From: Xylocopa sonorina
Taxonomy: Eukaryota; Arthropoda; Insecta; Hymenoptera; Apidae
Direction of reading: 5' to 3'
Length of the DNA stretch: 64,000 bases
Assembly (NCBI RefSeq): GCF_050948175.1
Contig: NC_135194.1
Location: 6,564,033-6,628,032, forward strand
Made by a program: the position numbers and the translations under genes. The notes beneath the pieces are model-generated. The model was not told the origin of the DNA and ran no database searches. It saw only the letters and a program-made list of their open reading frames with translations. Positions 34,590-48,000 of this stretch are shown here, in pieces (positions within the stretch are counted from its first letter, which is position 1; every line of letters starts with the position of its first letter).

Positions 34590-35735
34590 ATGAGTTCAGG
34601 TAGACCAATCAAATGTGTGGTGGTAGGAGATGGAACGGTGGGAAAAACGTGTATGTTAATATCATACACAACAGATAGTTTCCCAGGGGAATATGTCCCC
34701 ACAGTGTAAGTAATATCTTTCTAAAAATTAAAACAACCTACAATCCTTTCTTATGAACAAATTGAAATTTGCACGCAACATTTACAAATTTTATATTTTT
34801 ACATATATTTCTTTCTTTCTCGGAGCAATGAAATGAGATAGCTAATAATAGTAAAGTATTATTGGATACAGCATCCTTTGAATCTTAAGGTCTTTTAGCA
34901 TTCTTTTAAATGAATTTTTTTTTTTTAAATATTTGAATTTGAAATGTTCTTTTTAAATATATATACTTGTTCACTTGATTATTTTGGTGTCGTATAGGAT
35001 TTGAGTATTTAAATATTAAACTTTATTATTTTCTACAGGTTTGATAATTATTCAGCACCTATGGTCGTGGATGGAATACCTGTTAGTCTAGGCCTATGGG
35101 ATACGGCGGGTCAAGAAGATTACGATAGGCTTCGTCCACTTTCATATCCACAGACTGATGTTTTTCTGATTTGTTTCTCAGTGACTAGCCCCTCGTCCTT
35201 TGAAAATGTTACCAGTAAGTGGTACCCAGAGATAAAACATCATTGCCCGGATGCCCCAATGATACTTGTTGGGACTAAAATAGACTTAAGAGACGATCGT
35301 GAGACGCTTACTGCCTTAGCTGAACAAGGTCTCAGTGCTATAAAACGTGAACAAGGACAAAAATTGGCAAACAAGGTCTGCATCGTGTCTGCATCAAATT
35401 TGTTACTCAATAGTTTTAATGAATGTTCAAACGCTTACATTTGCAAGTGAAGTATATGCATGTTACAGAATCAGATAACACTTTTAACTTGCCAAAAAGA
35501 TATGTACTATAAATTTGAAAAAGCCATATCTAAAATAATTTGAACACAGTTTATAACTTTCTAATTACCAAATAATTTCAAATATATGTATAATCCATAG
35601 ATACGAGCGGTGAAGTATATGGAATGTTCTGCGCTCACGCAACGTGGTCTAAAACAAGTGTTTGATGAAGCGGTCCGTGCCGTTTTAAGACCTGAACCTC
35701 AAAAGCGCAGACAGAGAAGATGCATTATGTTATAA
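34590..35735 (+). CDS. Mtl: Rho-family GTPase Mtl (Mig-2-like, Rac subfamily)
   Basis: Three exons: 34590-34705, 35039-35375 and 35601-35735 (TAA); 195 residues. The start MSSGRPIKCVVVGDGTVGKT is nearly that of Drosophila Mtl and differs from Rac1 (Thr instead of Ala in the P-loop). Switch I is YVPTVFDNYSAPM, switch II DTAGQEDYDRLRPLSYPQTD, the guanine-specificity motif VGTKIDLRDD and the SAL motif ECSALTQRGLK. The polybasic KRRQRR and CAAX box CIML at the end predict geranylgeranylation (Leu last) and membrane attachment. Mtl acts with Rac1 and Rac2 in actin control, cell migration and axon guidance. The intron at 35376 falls inside the QKLANK/IRAVKY segment. Confidence 0.95.
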
Positions 35736-38700
35736 ACAGTAAATAATCAAGATTCAATGTAGGTAAAACCATATAAACTGACAGACTGAAATTAATTTTC
35801 TCACCAACAAATGAAAACGAAATGTGAATGTTTTTAAGAGACGGGCAATCCATGCATTTCGATGAATCTCTCTGGCAGCTGTAGTTTAACGTATCATAAA
35901 CGAGGGTACAATTTTGCAATTGAAGATTTCTAATAGAAATTATAAAATTAAAACTAAGAACTGAAGTGGCAAGGAATCATGGTACCATTATAATTTTAAC
36001 CAACACTTATACAGCATTTAATCAAGTGGAAATAGTTATAAATTCACTTACGTCTGAAGTAGTGCTTTCATTGTGATTCTACACGTTAATGTACTAGTCA
36101 AAGGTTAATATATCTTATTGCCTGCCATTATATTTTCATTTTTTTTTCTTTTTTTTATAAAAATAGCAAATTTTTATTTCTTTTTAATATAGCAATTTTA
36201 TTAATGTTAAAAGGAAGTTGACGAATTGAAAGAATTGAAAATACTAGAATGTCGAAGAATCGCGAGAGCTGCCAGATATCTCTAAATTTTTTATACCAAT
36301 TATAGTAAAAGCATTCATTTAGTATACATATAAACATACACACGATAGGTGTAACAATCAATATACTAACAGTTTTTATAAAATGTAAAATAGCATTATA
36401 GTATTATTTAAACAGACAGTGCCATAGCAACGAAGAGATAAAAATCAAATCAGTAATGTGAAATTTTTTGTCAGTTCTAGACAATAGATGTATGTATTTT
36501 ATTGTAACTTCATATTAGGAGAGTTTTTAAAAAAACAGAGAGAAGATGTAAAGGAATTGAAGAATCTTGTAATAAGAAGTATTTTGTATTTATTGTAAAA
36601 TTTTTTATAAATATTGCAATTGCAATATTTCTTTACACTTTAACCGAAGAAGTATATTATGAATAAACTAAACTGCCAACAAATATTCATACACATTTTA
36701 TGTATAAAACAAATTTAATAGCTTTACGTGGCACAGTTTATTGTCTAGAATTTGAACATCTCTCTAATGACTACGTAAAATAGAAAACATGCTGCAGTGT
36801 ATTGTGTGTATATTGATATTTATTTTGACTACTTGCAGAGTAATCATACTCTAGGAAAGGATTTATTATAAAATCACTTTACTGAAACATCTTTACATCT
36901 GAAATTGTATTTCTGTTGTTGCATGTGGCAGATACAATTTAACAGATTGTTGCACTGGTGCAATCTGCTTAGCACCTGAAAGGCTCTAAATTATTTTTCA
37001 TAAAAAAAAAAGAAGAAAAAAACTGTCGCGAGTGCATTGTGAAAAGAATAATCAAAATATATATTGAATTATGTAAGAAAATGTAACAACCAGTGACAAA
37101 CGCGTATGGTGCATGAGAGTATGCCTATAACGCGGAGAATATAGCACAATTTATTTCAAAGTGACATTCTTAATCTTCGATTACTATTTTTATAAAATTC
37201 ATTTATATCAACTTTTACATTAAAAAAGATATTAGTAACAGCTTCTACAATAACCAATATGTTGTACAAAGCAAAAATTTTTTTACTTACAGTTAATTTA
37301 TTATCATGGATTTTTTCCTCATTACATTGTAACATACTTCGTACGCATCAATCTGTAATAATAAAATATTACTTGGATAGATATTACACATGCTCTTTAT
37401 AAAGAAAAAAAGACTCAATGAAAAGAAAAGAGTGTGATGATGAATAACAAATATTCCACACCGTTTGCAATGCTATTTTTTTATATTTGGAAAAAGAAAA
37501 GCTTAGGATTATAGAAAAATAGAGGACACGCGTGCCATATGCTTTCAAATTTGTAGAAAACGATTGTCGAATGTCATACCTTGTTTGTATTTGTACTCGA
37601 TGTGAATTTTAAACGAATTAAAGATATGTTATCGTATTTAACAAGAAAAAAATTCCTAGTATAAGTGAGGATGAACTATTTTTAGTTCATCGAGGCATAT
37701 TAATGCTTGCTAAGTGTACATACTGTAGCATAGTGGTAGCATGCTCTAAATTTCAATCAAACAAACATATAAAATGATTATCGATATCATTTTTTCTCGT
37801 CTTTTTACTTGTGATATATTTCAGTATGTACACGCATATCAATGATTTGAACATTATTATTATAGTCGCATGATTGAAGTATAGAGTATGTCGTGAAATG
37901 TTTGCAGTAAGCTTTTTATACTTTATTATACTTACAAAATTTATTTTGATATCTTTTGCTGCTAAAAATATTTTGTAAACTTCGTGTTTTAATTAAGAAT
38001 GCATTTGTAGTTCCTGAGTAAAACAATTGTTTCTCTGGTATATTGAAAGAGCACAATTTAAGACATCATTATTATCGTTCTATAAACAGACTTAAGCCTA
38101 GGAATTTTTTTACATATGTACATACGTACATAAACGATACATTTATAGAAAGTAATCGGATAACAGCAATGCGTTATATAATGACTGTACACGATGGTTG
38201 CATTTATTGTAAGTAGTGCATTTATTTTACAATTATTATTAAAAGATAAAGTTTGTCGGGCAGAAATGAATCGAGAGTAGAGGTAAAAGAAAGCACAATC
38301 TCTGAAATAGTAGACGCTTACATGATATTTCTTAATTTTTAAGATTGAATAACGAAGAAATTTTTTGCAGTATTACAATGTAAATAAAAATTTTATTCTA
38401 TTACTTGAAAATATACTATTTATACCTGAAATTTTTCATTTACACTACATTTAAACTGCGCGTATACCTGCAATTTATTGTAACGATAAATAATTAGTAA
38501 TTTCTGGCAGCTAATATATGCTAACGTGCAAGTATCTTTTTCTCTTTTAACATGTACATACAATACTTTTCTTTTAGTAAATAAAATCAAAGTTAATAAA
38601 TATTTGTATAACTTGATAACACAATTCTGAATCCATGAATGTTGGTAAGATGAATTACACTACTTACAACTTGTGCATTTAACAAAGAACGTTTAATATT

Positions 38701-40378
38701 AATATTAACCTTCCTTTTGTTTAAACAAAAAAGTAACAATAATGGATGCTACAGACCAAAGGTGAATGTTACTTTTAATGTAATGCTCGTAATTTTTATT
38801 ACAATATTATTGCATATAAGTATTCAAAGAATGGATGTATGTGAAGTGTAAAAATATTCTAGTCACCAAAAATTCTGATTTTATTTGTATGCAAAGTATT
38901 TTATTGAAATTTATGTTCAAACCACACTCAATGAATAAACATTTTTATCGAAAAATAACAAGAAAAAGGAAACAATCGAACCAAAATAATAAAATGAAAG
39001 ACGTGAAAGTATCGATCTAATTTAAGACAATTGTCAATTTACGAGAAGCAGAGAATAAACCAAACAAGGAGGATAAGAAAGCATTAGAATACAAAATATG
39101 TATGTACACGTACTAAGTAAATTTAATCGTCAATAACATTATAAACATAATGTTTATATATTTTCTTAAAATTTCTGTAAAATCACTAATTTCTGTACTA
39201 ACGAAGACAGCATAAGAGAGCATTTTGCGAATACAGATGAATTATTATTTTCATTATAAGCTCGAGAATGATAACATTTCAAATGACATTTCTTCTATTC
39301 TGATAAATGAACTCTTTTGCTGTCCGTGTAGAGAAGTAAATAGGAAGATAAAAGTTTTAACGTTAATTTTAGCTATCCTATTTTCTTATGGAGAATTCAA
39401 ATTACAATGCTGAATAATAATCAAAATGTAACTACATAAATGCATGTTCTGCGCATACCACTGAAAAGCATTTATTTTTATTTGTGTATTTTAAACAGAA
39501 TTTCTAAATAAAGTATGCAATGAGAAATATATTTAACTTCTAATTACAAGATTCTTGTCCGATTCAAGAATTTAATTACCAAAGCGAACAAAAGATTTAT
39601 TATGAAAGTGTATAAGAATCTTTTGGAATTCCAATACATCAAATTGGTTTCTACTGTGCAAACAAATGGAAATGTTACTAATTTTTTCGTTCGCGTTTTA
39701 CCATCGATAATCAATGTACGTAATATTATTTGAATGAAAAAGTATATTCTTTTATAGTATAATAATAAAAATATATCGCTTAAGATTCATTTATTTTATA
39801 TGATTTTTATATATATGATTATATATCTTTCTAATGAAAACCTACTTTTGTTTTTACCAATATAAATTTTTAGTAAGATATATTAATATTAAACAATGTA
39901 CATTAAAAGCATAAGAGAAATGTTATAATATATCATTTTTACTACAAAAATTAATTGTATGAATCTCTTAAAAAAATGATAATACATATATACACATATC
40001 GATTCTAGCGCGCGGTGTGTAACGTAACACGTAACACTAACGCTAAGCGAAGTGATAAGAGAGGTGGTAAATAGAAAATGAACCTATCGACGTGTGCTCT
40101 TCCGAAACATGATTAATTAAAATGCGATAAATCAATTATCAAATTGGAAGCACGTAATGTGTTTTATCGTACATTGTAACAGGTGTCGATAGATTAGTGT
40201 TCTATTTACCAACACAAGTGTAGACCTTTCATCGCGGTCGTTAGGCTTCCTCCAGCCTACGAATATACACGAATATACGTGTTTCAGTATCACACGTCTC
40301 GCGAGATTCGGTATACATTTGCACGTATTAATAGAAGTGTACATAACCTTAGTCTCTTTAAAAGTACAATTCGAAATA
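35736..40378. other. Gene-free stretch of 4.6 kb (likely long Mtl 3' UTR plus intergenic)
   Basis: No recognisable coding exon on either strand; open frames are 60-70 codons of random composition. Many AATAAA-type signals are present (for example around 36661), so a long 3' UTR with alternative poly(A) sites is possible. This is the longest gap in the otherwise dense right half. Close to MTRES1 (39990-40330) the DNA becomes less A+T-rich, consistent with its promoter. Confidence 0.5.
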
Positions 40379-41260
40379 ATGTTACGCAGAACACTTTTTA
40401 ATATCGCGCGAAGAAAAATATGTACAAATGCAGGAATACTTCGTACCATAGAGAATACGCGAAAGTTCAATTCAAAACAGTGTAGTTTATTCGTAAATTA
40501 TTCGTATTATCCAGAACAAAACTTTACTCCCATGATATTGAGAAGATTCAAAAGTAAAGGAAAAACTGCGAGTGAGGTACGTAATCATATTTTAATATTT
40601 ATAAAAAATAATTTTAATTGAAAAATTTGCTGTGTAAAATGTATTTGTTACGTACGTACATGTAGGCCATACACGGAGAAGACGAGGAAGATGTGCTAGA
40701 TGTCGACGATTATTTAAAAACGGAACAATCAAAAGCATTTCAAGCTTACGTATCAAGTCTTCGGTTAGACGTTATCGCCAAAGTTGGATTTAATTTGTCA
40801 CGCGCGTACGTTAGTTAATATATTAATTATCAGTTTATTCAAATATTATTTAAGTAAGTAGTTAAATTAGAAAGAAGCGTCAAATAGTGAAACATACAAG
40901 GTTTTCTTTTCTAGTAAAATTGATAAGGAATTTTATAAAAATAATATACGCCTAAACGGTCAAAAATGTCCCAAAAAGAATATACCGGTATGTATTTCTC
41001 TAATTAAATTTAAAGTATTACAGCTAATATTACATCTAAATTACATTACATGCATTTCAATCGCACAGGTTCACCCTGAAGATCAAGTAGATCTTATTCT
41101 GGGCCCAAGTCCAACAAATCCTAATAACCTTATAGTAAATCGTTGTATATTAATGTCAGCCGAAGTATGGGACATCGACCCTAACGTTCTTAGAGTAATA
41201 TTACTTGTTAATAAGAATTTATTAATCGAGGATTATGACAAATCGAAAAGTGATGAATAA
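40379..41260 (+). CDS. MTRES1: Mitochondrial transcription rescue factor 1 homologue (C6orf203 family)
   Basis: Four exons: 40379-40576, 40666-40805, 40915-40987 and 41069-41260 (TAA); 200 residues. The N-terminus is Arg/Lys/Ser-rich and without acidic residues (MLRRTLFNIARRKI), a typical mitochondrial presequence. An acidic linker follows (GEDEEDVLDVDD). The S4-like RNA-binding domain reads LRLDVIAKVGFNLSRAKIDK then EFYKNNIRLNGQKCPKK and HPEDQVDLILGPSP, parallel to human DVVLKTGLDIGRNKVEDAFYKGELRLNEEK and VGDTLDLLIGED. The human protein binds mitochondrial RNA and ribosomes and protects transcription under stress. The open frame extends in frame 20 codons upstream of 40379, but that extension is hydrophobic and lacks a presequence pattern, so the internal ATG was chosen. 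Confidence 0.88.
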
Positions 41261-41429
41261 TATTATATAAATAAAAAGTGAATGAAATTTATTGACATGT
41301 AGATAATATGTATAGTAAATCTATATAGCCTAATAAATGTATATAAACTCGGTAAAGCAGTTTTTAATTATATAACATAAATGAATACAAATAGAATTTT
41401 GCAAGAGATAAATATCATTCATGTCTCAT

Positions 41430-42003
41430 TCATTCTTCTATTTTTGCCAACGTTGTTTCTATGATTTTTTTACACTGAAAAAAATTTGTACTTAACTTGA
41501 AGTTACACTAAGTATAAATGAAATAGTATGTATAGTAAATACATTTACTTACGTAATCTATACAAAATATTCCATTTGAGAGTAAGCTATTCAAATCTTT
41601 TACTGCCTTTTCAATATTGAACGTACATTTAATTTTCTACAACACGGTAAAGTAAATGAAATATATAATTTAATAAATAATTGGGGTAAATACTTACGTT
41701 CAAAACAAATACAATATCATCATCGTTTAGAAAAGGTAGAAGCGTGAGTGCAAAATGTGGTTGTTGGGATTGAAAACAATACTTTACAATGTCATTAAAA
41801 TTCAACATATGTACAACAGGGCATGAATATAAAAGTTGCAAGGTTTCAAGGCAATCCTCAATTTGTTCCGAAGTCGGATTGACATCCATTTTTCTCAATG
41901 GTTCTGAAATTATTACCTTCCATCCTAATAAATATCCATTAGAATTTACTATGACATTTATATTTCGTACTTGTAGCAATATGTTTTTTAATTCATTAAC
42001 CTG

Positions 42004-42053
<50 letters not shown>

Positions 42054-45000
42054 CGAAGCACATAAAATATTTTTTGTATATTTCAGAGGTATATGTATTA
42101 TTTACCATTAATAATTTAGCCAATTTAGTTAAATTTTTATCCCACAGGGAATATTCGTATATTTTAAAATCTATGCAAAGTTGTGCAATCACAACAAGGG
42201 CTTGCGGCGAATAACTCTGTGTTTTCCATAAAATTTGTACAAGTTCATATTTAGAACACGTTTCGAATGTATTTACGCTGTAACTTATTCCTAACGATTC
42301 CAGTGTACTTATGTATTTCAAACTTTTTATATAGTTTCTAGAATACAATTATTCAAATATATGTTAAATAAAAAATAAATATATAAAAATTAAGCAATTA
42401 GTAACATAACAATTACCTGATTGTTTGATAATCACGTTTGGTCAAATTTTCTAATTCAGTAGTATCAAATAAAGCCTGCAATACACGAAGTGCTCTATAA
42501 CGTAATTCAGAACTGTAATTCTCATTATTATCACCAAAGCCTATATTTATAAGATAGTTGGCTGACAAATCAAGATCTCCATCCCCCAAAATATAACAGG
42601 CTCTAAAATATTATATATATTAAATAATGCGAATATAAAAATGTTCTAAACACATTGACATACCTTAATAAATTATCGTCACAATTCGAGTTCCACTCAG
42701 AATTTGCTGTTACTAAGAACGTTTCTGTTACTTCACTTTGATTAAATTTTGTATATCTAACATCTGGTTGTAACCATTCATGCAATAATTCTATCCGTAG
42801 TTTCACTACACTGATAGAGTATAATTGACAGATCAAATTTACTGCAGAATTTATGTCAGGTTTATTATCGAGGGCACATTGATATCTTTGAGGTATGCTT
42901 TCATCTGTATATAATTCACGAATTAATTTATTCGGATTTCTAATTAATGATAAGTAGTTTTCATTCCCTAAACCATGAGTATGCAAGATATGTTCAGTTG
43001 TAAAGCGTAAATATTTGAATTTTATTTTCTGTAACGAAGCCAATCAAAGAAATTAAATTATTCTATCAGGCGACATTAAATGAAAAATAAATAAAGATAT
43101 ACCTCTAACATTCCTTCCTCAAATGTTGTAGATTTCTGAATGGATAGTCGAGCATATTTGTAACATTCTTCAACTGCTGCCACTTGATCAGCTCCTAATA
43201 AAAATGAGATTAATTTGTTTAGATTTATTAAAAATGTAAATAAAATAAAATAAATTAGTTGTTAACGATTACATGTGTATTACTTCCGATTTTTTATCGT
43301 GTTTTTTGACACCACATATGACTTTTAATAATATGTAAAATACCTGGTGGTGTATGATTTACAACATAATACAATGCTGCTGTTCCATAATATAATGCAT
43401 CCGGACCAGACATCTTTTCTATGCATTTTTTTATATAATTCAGTAAACTACTGTTTTTCGAACAAAGAGACCACTTAGCCATTTTGTGTTTATTTTCCAA
43501 AGCATGCGTTACTTCTCCTTTTATGGCTAATGTACATATGATATTGGGTTGTAATTTAAGAGTAGGTGCGATATCTAGCCATTTTTCATAAGTTTTTAAA
43601 TTGAATTCAGGGGCTAGTAAAGTAAATTGACATTTAAATAAATTCTAGTCTTTGAAACTTAATTATTTAGTAAAACATAGTAAATGGTACAAAATGAAAA
43701 AATTTTACTTAAAAGTTTCCATAATTCATTAAATAAAAATGGCAATCTCCATTTTGCTATAGGTGGTAAAGATGTATGTCCTGGATTTCGATGTATCCAC
43801 TCATCATATTCCATTTGTGTGGGTGGGCTAGCAAAAAACATAATACATTGAATTAGTCTATATTATCAATTTAACAAATATGTTTAACTAAACTATATTA
43901 AAAATTACCTAATACGTGTATAATTTTGCAAGAAATGAAAATAATATCTTTGCTCAATATTCTTGTCTTCTATAATGTCCATAAGTATTATAAATACTTC
44001 GTAGTAATAAAAATTTACCTAAAACAACGTATATATTATGGATACATTAAATCTGTAACATTAATTATACCATTTAAAATTATTACTAATTTCTTACTTG
44101 TGAAAGAAGAGTTTGAACACAGTTTTTTAAAGCACATTTATCCAGTATGTAACTAGCAATGTGGTTGCATTTTCTTCTCAATTCATTTATTTCGTCTTCA
44201 TTGATACGAAATTCTAGTAACATAATCGAATATCGAATACATAAAATAAAATAAAATAGTACATATATATGACAAGATCAATTTTTGTTATTGCTCTCTA
44301 CCTTTGTTTCTATCGTGGTTATTCATATTTAATTTCGGATTCCATGTTTTTATTACCCATTCTAAATAAATCAATAAACAGTCTTGAAATTTGAAACCAA
44401 AATCGGAGCAAAATTCTTCAAACAGGGGTATCATATCGCCGCAACAACTCATGATATCTTGCAATATTTTTCTTTTAGCAGTAATGTCGCTTGTTAAGAC
44501 TTCTACAAATATTTTTTGTTAAGAATACATTCTCAATACCTATGCGCAATAAAAGATCAGATGAAGAATTAGTTTAAACCTTTATACGAAATTGAATATA
44601 CAGATAACTTTTGTGCCCAGTAATGTAATATTTTATTATTTTGAAACATCTCCAAAAATGTCTGATTTTTTGTTAAACGAAAGTATTCATATCCAAATAT
44701 TGTTATCCTTAAATGACGAATACAATCTGGTTGAAATCTGAAAAAAAATGTTTTTATATTACTTTGCATCTTTTCTATTGACTATATATTTTGTATTGAC
44801 AATACTTACAACTTGCAAGCGGTAGAAATCCAGTTACACGCTTCTGAATCAGGTAATATAAATAGACAAGATAAACTAAGTTGAGGATCGAACTTTCGAC
44901 TATTGATAACTTTTTTTAACAGTATTGTTGAAAATTGAACGAACATTGACTTAATTTCTTTTAACAAAGTATCACTTGTACCTGATATAATGCAACAATT

Positions 45001-48000
45001 AAAATATAGAGATTTAATAATTTGCAATAAACAATAATCGCTATGCTCCAGTCTGAGCCCCATTATCCTATCAAGCAATTTTTTCAAAAAGTCGTCTGGA
45101 TTTAGCTAAAAATGTACATTGAAATTAATTACATTATAATATTACATTATAATACATACATTACTGCATAGATTCTTGATTGATTACCGAATTGCAATCT
45201 CGAGCCGTTTCACCATTTGTTAAACGTTTCATATCTAGGCCGTAAATAAAAAATTATTTAAGTATCTTTATGTAATACCAATTTTCTTATGGTAGTCTTG
45301 TTACGTCAGTATAATTTGATAAATTACGATAATTTATAATTGAATGTAATACGTAATTAGATTATTCTTATAAGGGAGACAATATTATATGTAAATGTAA
45401 TGCATTATAATTTACCAGGGACCAATTTTGTAATATATAATTGTTGCACAAAGATTGCATCTCTAAGTAGTGGTAATAAAGACTCATCAACTCCTGTTGA
45501 TAGATCATTATAGATTGTATATAATTTCCAGCCTGTTCTTGATATTTCTTCATGTTTCATCTCTTCTGAGCTCGAATCGCATGTAAGGCTTTTATTTGAA
45601 CATTCTTCGTACAACCTTGACCAGTGGTATAACAGTAACATAGATTCTAATTGATCTAAAACGTTTATATAAAAATGATTAAGTACAGTATATTTAAAGT
45701 CAACTATCAGTTAAACAATATCCATACCATCTGAACATACACATAATGCAGCAGAACTTAAATTCTTAATTATAGCTGCAATATTAGAATCTGCTTTAGC
45801 ATGCTGAATGACTAATAAGCATATTTTCTGCACATATAGACATTCATCTGTCATTATATTTAACTGTCCTTTTTTATATCTAGATATCAATATATATTTT
45901 AGGAAAACATAATTTTACATTTGTCCATTCTTATTACATATAAATAATATTCACTTACCCAATGAAATAGTTTAATAAATTTACATCCTTTACCAACTCC
46001 AATAATATGGATATAGCATCCATTCTGCACAATTCAAGTAAGTCTGCAACTTTAATAACTTTTTTGTACATCGTAAACAGACTTTCATCTTTTGTTAATT
46101 CTGCTGAAACATTATGTGATAATTATTAAAATGATAAATAATTAACTGTTAAATATCTTATACAATAAAAAATTATTTCATACCATTATTCAATCGTTTA
46201 ACATAATTTTCTAATACTTGCTTTTTCTTAACGTAATATTCTTCATCTGTAACATCAATCTGAAAGTTTTTCTTTAAAAAATACCTAGATTTTATTGCAT
46301 TCATATTATTAATAATACTTTTGCAATAATATGATTCGGTTTTACATTCGTTTGAATGCTTCTGTAGTTGTAATTTCAACCAGCCAAACATTTCAATATA
46401 ATACATTACGTATTCGGGTAGAACCTAAATAATAAATATAAATAACATGTTTGTGGTTATAAAAAGTATAAAGATCATTTTTATAAAATTTATAATGTGT
46501 TGATGTACCTTTAATGTTAAGCTGGCTGCTACGTAATTAACAATTTGTGCACAACAATATAATAATAGATCACTTTCTAAAGAGTTCAATGTCTTCATTA
46601 CATTTTCAAAATTCCTACAAATTATATTTTTTCATTAATTAAATTGAAAGAACTGCAATAATTCACATATTAGGATTGATTACTTAAATTATTTTACCCC
46701 CGAGATAAATAATAATGCATGCAAGAGGAAAATGCATTTCTTTTTGATAAATTATTTTTAGTTATTTGTTGAATGTCTGAGATCATGGTATCATAATTTT
46801 TTTTTATTATATACTGTATTAATTTCTGTAAACAAATTTTCGAATATTTACAAAACAACTCAATTTTAAAGCATTTTTTAATATGAAAATACTAATTACT
46901 AACATCATTTATACCAATACGCTCATATCCATATTTCTTTAAGATAAGCTTAATTGGAACATAATTACACTCTATTCTAATTTGAGATGCTAGAATATGA
47001 TCAAAATTTTGACTCATTTCTGCTAAAGTTTCAATTGTTGAACTCCAAGGAACCGAGGCTCTTTTCACTATTTCTAGTGTTTGCTGTAATTTAATCTGTA
47101 ATTATAAATAAGTATATTTAAATTATCCTATATTCTCTATTCGATAGAAACCTTGTTCGTTTCGTAAACATACCTCTATATCCTCAATTAAATCAATAAT
47201 GATAACAACTCTTTTCTCCCACAAAGTCTGTTCATTAGACCTCCAATTATAATTCTTTATAGTGTTCTGAAAGAATTTAATTTTTGAACAATGCTTTACA
47301 ATGCTTTATATAAATTTTCGATTTATTTTAATTCTAGAATACCTCTATGTACGTAGAAAGAACGTAGTCATCGTTTAAAGAATTGTTCAACATATATTGT
47401 TTTAAAAATGTATTTACGAATTCTGGAATTATATTTACATGTATTTTATCTAGTAACATGTACGACACTTTTAGAGGATCATCGGTGTATGAATCAAGAG
47501 ATATTGTTAATCTGCAAATTATATGTTTTTTGTATTATTTCAATATATAGAAAAAGAAGATGCCTTCAGAAATATGTAAAATATATTTAGAAAATTACAA
47601 TAACTTAACCTATAGTTAACTTTCAGTTTTTGAATGTCTAACATAGCTTGTGTTAGAGTAGTAAGTTGTTTTAATTTGAAATTTTTGTTCAAATATTCTT
47701 GCTGAAAGTATAAAGACTGGTAATTTTTTTCAAATTTCAATAATTTAATAAACTTTTCCATAAAATCAATTCCAATTTTAGGCCATTCTGAATGATAAAA
47801 TTGCTCAAAGGATTTAACTTTTTTGCAGCCCCAAAAAATAATTTGATTTATCGCGCTTGGAATAAACGATAGTAAAGTCGGAATAAAATGTGATAGCCAT
47901 GGCCAAAGAGTCAATGGAGGTATTTTTTCAGGAAGAATAGCAAATGTATCCTCCAGAGTTTCTATATTCGATATATATGTTATTAAGTCTGGAAAATGTC

